Source of the DNA: Gemmatimonadota bacterium
GTDB taxonomy: Bacteria > Gemmatimonadota > Gemmatimonadetes > Longimicrobiales > Longimicrobiaceae
Assembly: GCA_019348265.1 (NCBI GenBank)
Contig: JAHWJV010000117.1
Span: forward strand, 1-9,113
DNA: 9,113 nt
Reading direction: 5' to 3'
Position numbers and translations under genes: made by a program. Below are positions 1-6,694 of this stretch, in pieces (position 1 is the stretch's first letter; each line of letters begins with the position of its first letter). The notes below the pieces were generated by a model, which was not told where the DNA came from, did no database searches, and saw only the letters and a program-made list of their open reading frames with translations.

Positions 1-2
1 CT

Positions 3-188
3 GAGCTGCGGAGCGACGAGGTGGGGTTCGCGTTCCAACGCCGAGGGTCGGGTCACAGCAACGGTTCGGTCCGCGAAGCGGTGCGATACCTCCGCCATGT
101 CGTGCGCCTCCGCCGCCGGATGGTGCGGGCCGGTCTGCACTGCACCGCAAGCGATCCGATGGTCAGCGCGTCCCCTCAGGGGACGTAG
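3..188 (+). CDS. Possible C-terminal tail of an unidentified gene, cut by the left edge
   Basis: From base 3 a plus-strand frame stays open for 61 codons to a TAG at 186-188. About four fifths of its third codon positions are G or C, a higher share than in the other two plus frames here, which is the only coding evidence. The residues are rich in Arg and Val, with a segment reading VREAVRYLRHVVRLRRRMV, and match no family I recognise. Its stop overlaps tail-to-tail with the stop of the minus-strand oxidoreductase fragment (176-178). A minus-strand frame across the same bases also stays open, so strand is uncertain. This may be chance in GC-rich DNA. Confidence 0.2.
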   Translation, partial: ELRSDEVGFAFQRRGSGHSNGSVREAVRYLRHVVRLRRRMVRAGLHCTASDPMVSASPQGT

Positions 189-475
189 TCCCCGGTCCAG
201 GCCAAGACGGTCAGGGCGACGAACGTCGCCGCCGCCAGCGACACCACCACGCGGTCCCGGTCCCGGTCGGCGGTGAGGACCAGGCGGCCGCCTCCCGTGC
301 CTTCGGTCAGGCTGCGGGCCACCTGCCCGAGGTCCATCGCGGCCGTCACCGGTTCGATGCCCTCCTCGCGCGCCTGATCGGCGTCGATCCCGACGCTGGC
401 GACCGGCGGCTCGGTGTAGACGGCGCGCGGGATGGCGCGGTAGTCGGCGCGGCGCTCCCGGCCCAGCAGGTACCG
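176..475 (-). pseudogene. Fragment of a pyridine nucleotide-disulphide oxidoreductase (dimerisation domain only)
   Basis: On the minus strand, about 75 residues read as the start of the C-terminal dimerisation domain of the family that includes dihydrolipoamide dehydrogenase and mercuric reductase. The key run is YRAIPRAVYTEPPVASVG (about 395-450), followed by an Ala/Glu-rich helix and GGGRLVLTADRDRDRVV (about 245-295). Preceding residues LLGRERRAD fit the usual linker between the NAD domain and this domain. Everything upstream is missing: the FAD GxGxxG, the redox CxxxxC and the NAD domain. Beyond about 475 the DNA instead encodes the opposite-strand propeller protein. The C-terminal end is also abnormal: after the DRVV run the frame gives a hydrophobic stretch (VSLAAATFVALTVLAW) and stops at 176-178, without the expected roughly 40 residues with the catalytic His-Glu region. 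It is therefore truncated at both ends and cannot be a working enzyme. The family assignment is strong; whether the breakage is biological or an assembly error is unknown. Confidence 0.75.
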
Positions 476-3400
476 GTGAAGGAGCCGAGCGGAGGCGGCG
501 TGATCGACCTCTCGACGGCGGACACGGCCGCGGCGCGGCAGCGGCTCACGCCCGCGCCCGGATACGCGCTGGACCTCTTCGCCTCCGAGGCGGACTTCCC
601 CATCCAGAAACCCGTGGCGCTGGCCTTCGACAGCCGCGGGCGGATGTGGGTGGGCACCATGCCGAGCTACCCGCATTACGAGCCGGGCGACCCACCGATC
701 GACCAGATCGTCATCCTGGAGGATACCGATGGCGACGGACGCGCGGACAAGCACACCGTCTTCGCGGATAGTCTGTATCTCGCTTTGGGATTCGAGCTGG
801 GGGACGGCGGCGTATACGTCTCCCAGCAGCCCAACTTCGTCTTCCTGAGGGACACGAACGGCGACGATGTCGCGGACGAGCGGCGCGTCGTTCTCCACGG
901 GTTCGGAACCGAGGACAGCCATCACGCGATCAGCACCTTTACTTGGGGTCCGGACGGCGCGCTCTACATGCAGGAAGGCACCTTTCTCCACTCCCAGGTG
1001 GAGACTCCCTACGGACCCGTCCGCTCCAGGGACGCGGCTACCTTCCGTTATGAGCCTGGGACGGAGAAGCTCTCCATCCACGCCGCTTACCCCTTCGTGA
1101 ACGCATGGGGTCACGTGTTCGACAGGTGGGGGCAGGACTTCATCGCGGATGCCTCGGACGGGAGCAACTACTTCGCGCTTCCGATCACGGGGCGTCAGGA
1201 CTATCCCGCCAAGCACCTCTCGCTCCGGAGCTTCACCTCCACGCGGGTGCGGCCCACCGGCGGCGCGGAGATACTCAGCAGCCGGCATTTCCCCGACGAC
1301 GTTCAGGGCAACTTCCTGCTGACGAACGTGATCGGGTTCCAGGGGATCAAGAGCCACCGCTTCATCGAGGAGGGGTCGGGGTTCACGACGAGGGAGGCGG
1401 AGCCGCTGCTGACGTCGCGCGACATCAACTTCCGTCCGATCGACCTCGAGGTCGGTCCGGACGGGGCGCTGTACGTGGTCGATTGGTTCAACCCGCTGAT
1501 CGGGCACATGCAATATTCCATGCGTGATCCGCGGCGGGACAGGACACACGGCCGGATCTGGCGGATCAGCCGGCCGGACCGGCCGCTCCTCGCGGTCGTG
1601 AACCTGGAGAGTCTCTCGCTCTCCCAGCTTCTGGATCAGCTGAAGGAGCCGGAGGACCGCACCCGGTATCGGGTCCGGCGCGAGCTGCGCGTGCGGGAGA
1701 GGGAAGAGGTTCGACGGGGGCTGGGGGCGTGGGTGGAAGCGCTCGACCCTGCCGCTGCGGATCACGAGCACCACCTGCTGGAAGCGCTCTGGGCATATCA
1801 GTCGCGCGACATGGTGAAGCCGGATCTGCTGCTGCGCCTGCTGAGTGCCAGGGAGCCGCGTGCCCGGGCAGCGGCCACCCGGGTGGCGCGCTTCTGGGCT
1901 GACCGGCTGACGGATCCGCTGGCGCTCCTTCGGGAGCGGGTGAACGACGAGCACCCGCGCGTTCGGCTCGAGGCCGTCGTAGCGCTCAGCTACATCCCGA
2001 CGGCGGACGCCGCCTGGGTCGCGCTGGATGCGCTCAAGCACCCTAGGGATTACTACCTGGACTATGCCCTGAACGAGACGATCACGGCGCTGGAAAAGGT
2101 GTGGCGGCCCGTGCTCGTTTCCGGGCAGGCGCTAACGGGGGACAACACGGAGGGAGTGCTCTACCTGCTGGACCGGCTCGCGCCGGAGGAGGTGGGACGC
2201 GTCGCGCGCACCGAGGCGGTGAGCCGCTCGCTACTCGGACGGGGTGGAGTCCCGATCGATGTTCGTCGGACCGCGTTGCGAGACCTGGCGAGTGCCCGGG
2301 GGACGTCCCGGGAATCGGCGCTCGTGCAGGCGCTTCGTGCGGTGGACGGCCGACCGGAGGCGCCGACGGTAGTCGCGGCTCTGGTGACGCTACTCGGGGA
2401 GGCAGGCGGCGCGGAGCTGACACCGCTGGCCGGCGAGCTCGAACGGCTGGCGCTCGGGGCGAAAGACGCGGAAGTCCGGCATGCAGGCTACGCCGGGTTG
2501 CTGCGCGCCGGGGGTGGAATGGAGCGCGCCTGGACGCTCGCTGCCACCAATCCCGGACGCATGGCGGATCTGCTGCAGGCGGTCCGCCACGTACACGATG
2601 CAAAGCTGCAGGGCGCGCTCTTCCCTCGAGTCCGCGACGTTCTGCGCCGACAGACCACGCTGCCGCCGCAGCAGAGCGTACACGGACGTTACGTCCGCAT
2701 CGAGCAGCCGGGGTGCTGCGAGACACAGAGCCTGGCGGAAGTGCAGGTCTTCGACGGGACGGTGAACCTCGCCCCCTCCGGCTCCGCGGCGCAGAAGAGC
2801 ACCGCCGCTGGCGGGGAGCCGACGCGAGCGATCGACGGGAATACCGCCGGAACTTTCCGCGCCGGGTCCGTCTCCCAATCCAGTATTCTCGAGGTGAATC
2901 CGTGGTGGGAGCTCGACCTCGGCGAAGCCCGACCGATCAGCTCCGTAGTCATCTGGCGGCGCACCGACGAGCAGATCGGGGGGGACATGAACGGCTTCCA
3001 TCTCCGCGTGCTGGGTTCAGATCGAAGCCCGGTCTGGGTACGCGAGAAGAACAGCGCGGAGCCACAGCCGATCGTTTTCTCCCTCGGCGGAGATTCGGCG
3101 AGCCTCGTCAGGCGGGCTGCCGTTCGCGCGCTCTCCGCGCTCGAGGTGAACCGCGATGAGAGGCTGGCACTGTTCGGCGATCTGCTCGCGCGCGGGACGG
3201 ACCGCGATCTCGCGTTGGAAGCGCTCGCTGAGCTGATCCCGTCGGCGGCGCCATCCCCACACACGGTTGTGCTCGCGGAGCACCTGCTCGACGCCGCAGC
3301 CGCCATTCCCGCGCCCGACCGCACCGGTCCGACCTTCCAGCGCGTGGCCGCGGTGGCGAGAGCGCTGGCTCCGTCCCTCCCCGCCCGGGAGGCGTCGCGG

Positions 3401-3826
3401 CTCGCAGCCGGCATCGAGGCGCTCCTGCCGAAGACCGTGCGGATTCGCGCCATCGAGGGCGAGATGCGGTTCGACCTCGGCTCCTTCGCGGTCGCTGCCG
3501 CGCAGGACGTGGAGCTCGTCCTGGAGAATCCTGACCACATGCCGCACAACCTCGTCGTGACCATCCCTGGCGCGGCCGATCGAGTAGGCCGAGCCGCGGA
3601 TGCGATGGCGGCGCAGCCGGACGGGTTCCAGAAGAACTTCGTTCCGGAGTCCGCTGAGGTGGTGGTCGCCACGCCGCTGGTGAACGCCGGCGGCTCCTTC
3701 ACGCTGCGATTCCGTGCGCCCACCGCACCGGGTGAATACCCCTTCATCTGCACCTTCCCCGGGCACTGGATCACGATGCGGGGGATCATGCGGGTGGAGT
3801 CGCGCGCCGGAGTCGCGTCGCGGTAA
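476..3826 (+). CDS. PVC-type membrane-bound dehydrogenase-like protein: beta-propeller, HEAT repeats, discoidin-like insert, cupredoxin; N-terminus probably lost
   Basis: This is a large multidomain extracytoplasmic redox-type protein; its substrate is unknown. Residues about 27-365 form the propeller of the PVC-type dehydrogenase family (APGYALDLFASE, RGRMWVGTMPSYP, FELGDGGVYVSQQPN, DSHHAIS, WGHVFDRWGQDFIADASDG, GPDGALYVVDWFNPLIGHMQ), with two calcium-loop-like stretches at 83-91 and 126-134. Residues about 385-735 are HEAT-like helical repeats (NDEHPRVRLEAV). A discoidin-like lectin fold lies at about 738-866 (NLAPSG, AIDGNTAGTF, WWELDLGEA), followed by more helical repeats to about 985. 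The C-terminal 988-1108 is an azurin/plastocyanin-like cupredoxin with apparent type 1 copper ligands His1024, Cys1092, His1097 and Met1101. No CxxCH haem site, found in many relatives, is present. The GTG at 476 is only nominal: there is no signal peptide, although a cupredoxin protein of this family should be exported, and the same frame stays open back to base 5, so no stop fixes the start. Real homology begins only near residue 10-25, right after an oxidoreductase fragment of opposite strand. Confidence 0.88.
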   Translation: MKEPSGGGVIDLSTADTAAARQRLTPAPGYALDLFASEADFPIQKPVALAFDSRGRMWVGTMPSYPHYEPGDPPIDQIVILEDTDGDGRADKHTVFADSLYLALGFELGDGGVYVSQQPNFVFLRDTNGDDVADERRVVLHGFGTEDSHHAISTFTWGPDGALYMQEGTFLHSQVETPYGPVRSRDAATFRYEPGTEKLSIHAAYPFVNAWGHVFDRWGQDFIADASDGSNYFALPITGRQDYPAKHLSLRSFTSTRVRPTGGAEILSSRHFPDDVQGNFLLTNVIGFQGIKSHRFIEEGSGFTTREAEPLLTSRDINFRPIDLEVGPDGALYVVDWFNPLIGHMQYSMRDPRRDRTHGRIWRISRPDRPLLAVVNLESLSLSQLLDQLKEPEDRTRYRVRRELRVREREEVRRGLGAWVEALDPAAADHEHHLLEALWAYQSRDMVKPDLLLRLLSAREPRARAAATRVARFWADRLTDPLALLRERVNDEHPRVRLEAVVALSYIPTADAAWVALDALKHPRDYYLDYALNETITALEKVWRPVLVSGQALTGDNTEGVLYLLDRLAPEEVGRVARTEAVSRSLLGRGGVPIDVRRTALRDLASARGTSRESALVQALRAVDGRPEAPTVVAALVTLLGEAGGAELTPLAGELERLALGAKDAEVRHAGYAGLLRAGGGMERAWTLAATNPGRMADLLQAVRHVHDAKLQGALFPRVRDVLRRQTTLPPQQSVHGRYVRIEQPGCCETQSLAEVQVFDGTVNLAPSGSAAQKSTAAGGEPTRAIDGNTAGTFRAGSVSQSSILEVNPWWELDLGEARPISSVVIWRRTDEQIGGDMNGFHLRVLGSDRSPVWVREKNSAEPQPIVFSLGGDSASLVRRAAVRALSALEVNRDERLALFGDLLARGTDRDLALEALAELIPSAAPSPHTVVLAEHLLDAAAAIPAPDRTGPTFQRVAAVARALAPSLPAREASRLAAGIEALLPKTVRIRAIEGEMRFDLGSFAVAAAQDVELVLENPDHMPHNLVVTIPGAADRVGRAADAMAAQPDGFQKNFVPESAEVVVATPLVNAGGSFTLRFRAPTAPGEYPFICTFPGHWITMRGIMRVESRAGVASR

Positions 3827-3833
3827 GCGGCGA

Positions 3834-3859
3834 CCGCGCCGTCTCGCCCCCGCGCGCGG
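3834..3859. terminator. Weak GC-rich stem-loop between convergent genes
   Basis: In the 35-base gap between two facing stop codons (3824-3826 and 3862-3864), CCGCGC at 3834-3839 can pair with GCGCGG at 3854-3859 around a 14-base loop. The position suits a shared bidirectional terminator. There is no T-tract on either side and the loop is long, so this is a tentative call in a region where GC-rich pairing is common. Confidence 0.25.
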
Positions 3860-3861
3860 AA

Positions 3862-5496
3862 TCACCGGTCCAGCTGCACCGCGTCGTACACGAAGTTCGG
3901 GCTGAGGAAGCCGTTGCCCGACGACCCGCTCGCGACTCCGATCGTGAGCGTGTTAGCCCCGGCGACGAGCGCGCTCGCCGGTATCTCGAAGGTGAATTCC
4001 GTGTTGTTCCCCCGGTACGTTCCGCGCGTTACGCCACGCGAGTTCGGCTGCGGGCTGATCGCGGGCACCGGCCCCGTCCACGCGTGAGGGGTGCCCGGAT
4101 TGACGCTGACGATCGGGCGGCCGCCGGCGAAGGCGAGGGTGATGGCGACCCGCAGCGTGCGGGGCCTCACCTCGTCGGGCCTCAGCGTAAACCGGATGGT
4201 CGTGGGGTCGTTCACCGCCTTGAACTGGGCCATCGGGAAGTCGGAGTCGCGAGCGCTGCCGACCGTGTAAACGAGCGGGCCCCAGGGCTGCATTCGTGCG
4301 TCCGACGGATGCATGTTCGGCTGGAGCACGGCGTTGCGGAAACCCTCCGGGGTGCCGTCGCGCTCCCCGATCCGGAAGACGAACGGCCGCTCCGGATTCG
4401 CGTAGAGCAGGTTCTGCGTCACCGACGTGGTGCCGACGGTAACGTTCGTGGTGGAGAGGGCCAGCTCCTTCCTGTACAACGTCATCGCGTAGGTCCCGGG
4501 GATCATCGCGGGAGAAGCGAAGCCGCCGCCGGCGTTCGCTCGAGCCCAGTACTGCGCGCGCTCATTGGCCCATCCTACCACGATGGGAACTTCGCTCGGC
4601 GCGCCGGAGACGGTGCCGGTGACCTGGCCGCGCTCCTTGACCCAGCCCGTGAGCCCGAGCGCCCCCATCCAGGACATGTCCAGGTTCGGGTTCGGCGCCT
4701 CACCGGAGGTGACCACCAGCGCATAAGGCCCGTGCAACCCCATCCGGTACTGTGCGTCGGTCTGCGTGTGTCCGGAGTTCATGTAGTTATAGAGCTCCTG
4801 CTGCGCGCTGCCCTGATTGTTGATGTCACGGAAGAAGGGTCCCCCCGAGCTGGACTCCCGGTTCCCCGTGATCATGTACACCCCGACTCCGGCCCCGGTG
4901 ACTCCGTGCACGAGGTTGTCGATCGCGCGCGCGTTGTTGTAGTACTTCGAGCGGGTTTCGCCGCTCGCCAGCGCAAAGACGTCCGAGCCCTCGACGGTGC
5001 TCGACGCGGCCGCGATGTCCGCGTTCGGGTTGCCTGTCGGCAACCTGGCGCGGTCCAGGCGCGCGATGTAGCGCAGCTCGCCGATCGTTGGCTCGGCGGT
5101 GATGTGGGTCGCCATGAACACCGCGCTGGTGCCCACGCGCGCGACGTAGTAGTGCGTCAGCGTCGGGGTGGCGCAGGTGATGGTAGCGTTGCTGCTGTCA
5201 GGGGAGGCCGTCGCCGTCACGGCGGCCGTGCCCAGACCGGAGCCGATCCCGGACACCCGGTACCGGTCCTGCAGCTCCACGCCGCGGTAATGCAGCGACA
5301 CCAGGTCGCAGCTGGTCTTGTTGATCTGAAAAGTCAGCCCTGCCCGGGTGTCGACGGTGTAGCTTGCGCCGTTGTCCTCGAGCATCCGCGGCACTCTGGC
5401 CGGCTCCTCGGGGGACGCCACGGGGTCGTCGGCGCCGCACGCGCTCACGACCGCGACGAACAGGATCGACTTCACGCGCAGCAATCGGTATCGCAT
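3862..5496 (-). CDS. Rhamnogalacturonan lyase-like lipoprotein (polysaccharide lyase family 4 type)
   Basis: This enzyme is predicted to cleave rhamnogalacturonan I, the rhamnose-galacturonate backbone of pectin, by beta-elimination. The 544 residues show the three-part PL4 layout. A beta-sandwich catalytic domain spans about 43-285, a fibronectin III-like domain about 288-365 (GQVTGTVSG, then PGTYAMTLYR), and a C-terminal carbohydrate-binding-like beta domain about 370-543 (RPFVFRIGERDGTPEGFRNA, NPNFVYDAVQLD-like ending). Lys184 in TRSKYY and His255 in MGLHGPYAL occupy the places of the catalytic Lys and His described for fungal PL4 lyase; MNSGHTQTDAQYR just before is a family hallmark. A short signal peptide with lipobox VVSAC (Cys20) predicts a lipoprotein, so it should sit in the outer membrane or periplasm. 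The ATG at 5494-5496 has no clear Shine-Dalgarno site; a GTG seven codons later would still leave a signal peptide. It faces the propeller gene tail-to-tail and diverges from the RraA-like gene. No transporter or other pectin gene lies beside it in this window. Confidence 0.88.
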   Translation of the reverse strand: MRYRLLRVKSILFVAVVSACGADDPVASPEEPARVPRMLEDNGASYTVDTRAGLTFQINKTSCDLVSLHYRGVELQDRYRVSGIGSGLGTAAVTATASPDSSNATITCATPTLTHYYVARVGTSAVFMATHITAEPTIGELRYIARLDRARLPTGNPNADIAAASSTVEGSDVFALASGETRSKYYNNARAIDNLVHGVTGAGVGVYMITGNRESSSGGPFFRDINNQGSAQQELYNYMNSGHTQTDAQYRMGLHGPYALVVTSGEAPNPNLDMSWMGALGLTGWVKERGQVTGTVSGAPSEVPIVVGWANERAQYWARANAGGGFASPAMIPGTYAMTLYRKELALSTTNVTVGTTSVTQNLLYANPERPFVFRIGERDGTPEGFRNAVLQPNMHPSDARMQPWGPLVYTVGSARDSDFPMAQFKAVNDPTTIRFTLRPDEVRPRTLRVAITLAFAGGRPIVSVNPGTPHAWTGPVPAISPQPNSRGVTRGTYRGNNTEFTFEIPASALVAGANTLTIGVASGSSGNGFLSPNFVYDAVQLDR

Positions 5497-5641
5497 CTAG
5501 CGTACTTTCGGGTACAGGGGTGCAGACGACGCCTGGAACCGCGGGCGGCGCGATGCTCGCCGTTCTGAATTCCGTTTCCGGAGAGAGGGAATGTAGCGAA
5601 GAAAGCCGGGCGGGGTGAGATATGTCGGGCGTGTCTTTTCC

Positions 5642-5655
5642 CGAGAAAATTCTCG
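5642..5655. promoter_or_regulatory. Perfect inverted repeat in the divergent intergenic region; possible operator
   Basis: CGAGAA, two bases, then TTCTCG form a perfect 6+6 palindrome 59 bases before the RraA-like start. It lies in the 218-base divergent region 5497-5714, which is visibly more AT-rich near here than the flanking genes. A loose promoter-like pair, TTTTCC at 5636-5641 and TATCTT at 5659-5664 with 17 bases between, would place the palindrome in the spacer, a common operator position. The hexamers are poor matches to consensus. I see no other convincing signal in the intergenic region, and no clear promoter toward the lyase. Confidence 0.35.
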
Positions 5656-5714
5656 CGCTATCTTTGGGAAACATCGCCGAATTGTCCCGCCAACGATGAC
5701 CCGAACGAACCTTC

Positions 5715-6605
5715 ATGAAGCGGACCTCTGCCATTTTCGTTCTCGTACTCTCTGCGCTCCTCTCCGTCGAGGCGGCCGCTCAGGCACGACAGGCCACCGG
5801 GGTCTCCGACGAAGTGCTGCTTCAGCTTTACAAGGGCGCCCGGGTCACAGACGTGGTCGACGGCATGGTCACGGTCGGCCTGATGGACGTCGGGGTGATG
5901 AAGCCGGAGATCGCGCCGCTCTGGCGCGACGTGGCGACTATGGCGCACCGCATCGCCGGCATAGCGGTGACCGCGCGGTATGGGCCTACGAACCACCCCC
6001 GCAACCCGGGCGCCGATCTCTCCGATCCGGCCAACTACCAGGCCTACCGCGACTGGCGGGGGATGTGGTACAGCCAGCTCTCGCCCGAGCCGTTCGCGGA
6101 GCACCTCAAGCCGGGCTCCGTGATCGTCATGGACAACCACGACGACAACGACACCGGCAGCACCGGCTCCAAGAACATCCTGGGCTGGCTGGAGCGGGGC
6201 GCGATCGGCGTCGTCTCCGCCGGGGGGATCCGCGACATCGACGAGATCATCCTGCAGCGGAACCCGGTCTACACCAATTACGAGCGGCGGGGCAGGGGCG
6301 AGCGGATCGGCAGGAACGAGGTAATCGACGTCCAGCGGCCCGTCGTCGTCGGCGGCGTGACGGTGTACCCGGGTGACGTGGTGGTCTGCGACTCCGACGG
6401 CGTGGTGGTGGTTCCGCGGCGCGTCGCGGTACGGGTCGGCCAGATCGCGTACCAGGAGCTGGCGGACGACATCCGCGGGCGCAGGGAGCTGTACGAGAAG
6501 CTCGGGCGCCCGCTCGATCAGACGGTCCAGTTCGTCGAGCCGCGCGTGCTCTTTCAGCGGCTCGGCCTCCCGGTCGATCCCAATGCTCCGGCGCAGGCTC
6601 GCTGA
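5715..6605 (+). CDS. Secreted RraA-like family protein (HMG/CHA aldolase-type fold)
   Basis: This 296-residue protein belongs to the RraA-like family, which includes 4-hydroxy-4-methyl-2-oxoglutarate/4-carboxy-4-hydroxy-2-oxoadipate aldolases, the RNase E inhibitor RraA and proteins misnamed as demethylmenaquinone methyltransferases. The core is visible as YKGARVTDVVDGM (about 39-51), GWLERGAIGVVSAGGIRDIDEI (about 157-178, split by family motif G170-G171-I-R173-D174, the substrate/metal Arg-Asp pair of the aldolases) and VYPGDVVVCDSDGVVVVP (about 217-234). Unlike the textbook members it starts with a Sec-type signal peptide: Lys2-Arg3, a hydrophobic run at about 6-18, and a likely cleavage after AQA at residue 24. 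It also has an acidic DNHDDNDTG loop at 140-148 and a C-terminal extension past residue 240. It is therefore predicted to be periplasmic, where neither RNase E inhibition nor menaquinone synthesis fits; a role as an aldolase or lyase on an oxidised sugar or hydroxy acid is only inference. The ATG is preceded by no strong Shine-Dalgarno site, but the signal peptide supports it. The next gene follows after 89 bases on the same strand. Confidence 0.85.
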   Translation: MKRTSAIFVLVLSALLSVEAAAQARQATGVSDEVLLQLYKGARVTDVVDGMVTVGLMDVGVMKPEIAPLWRDVATMAHRIAGIAVTARYGPTNHPRNPGADLSDPANYQAYRDWRGMWYSQLSPEPFAEHLKPGSVIVMDNHDDNDTGSTGSKNILGWLERGAIGVVSAGGIRDIDEIILQRNPVYTNYERRGRGERIGRNEVIDVQRPVVVGGVTVYPGDVVVCDSDGVVVVPRRVAVRVGQIAYQELADDIRGRRELYEKLGRPLDQTVQFVEPRVLFQRLGLPVDPNAPAQAR

Positions 6606-6682
6606 GGGTACAGCCGGAGCTCGGCGGCTCGCGCCCGCACCGGTTCGCCAGGCGCAACGATACAGGCGATGTAACCCGCTTC

Positions 6683-6687
6683 AGGAG
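6683..6687 (+). promoter_or_regulatory. Ribosome binding site deciding a GTG start
   Basis: AGGAG lies seven bases before the GTG at 6695-6697 and is the clearest Shine-Dalgarno site in the window. The in-frame ATG at 6716 has no comparable site, so the GTG start is preferred. Both starts keep the whole Tat signal. Confidence 0.65.
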
Positions 6688-6694
6688 AAGAACT

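Noticed and set aside
469..477. GGTACCGGT at the seam as a specific recombination site
   Set aside because: The same word appears at 5259-5267 inside the lyase gene, and short palindromes are common in such GC-rich DNA.
476..2041. Minus-strand open frame continuing the oxidoreductase fragment for about 520 residues under the propeller gene
   Set aside because: It has no family resemblance beyond about base 475 and mirrors a strongly conserved plus-strand gene, so it is a GC-driven shadow. Only its last 100 or so residues are a real remnant.
2714..2732. Cys-Cys pair in the propeller protein as a possible haem c site
   Set aside because: The residues read GCCETQ, with no CxxCH, so no covalent haem attachment is supported.
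4084..5568. Plus-strand 494-residue open frame antisense to the lyase
   Set aside because: Its residues are Arg/Gly/Val-rich with no recognisable motif, while the opposite strand has catalytic residues, a lipobox and three expected domains.
6612..6629. Small hairpin AGCCG/CGGCT after the RraA-like stop as a terminator
   Set aside because: It has five base pairs with an 8-base loop and no T-tract; it does not convincingly separate this gene from the next.
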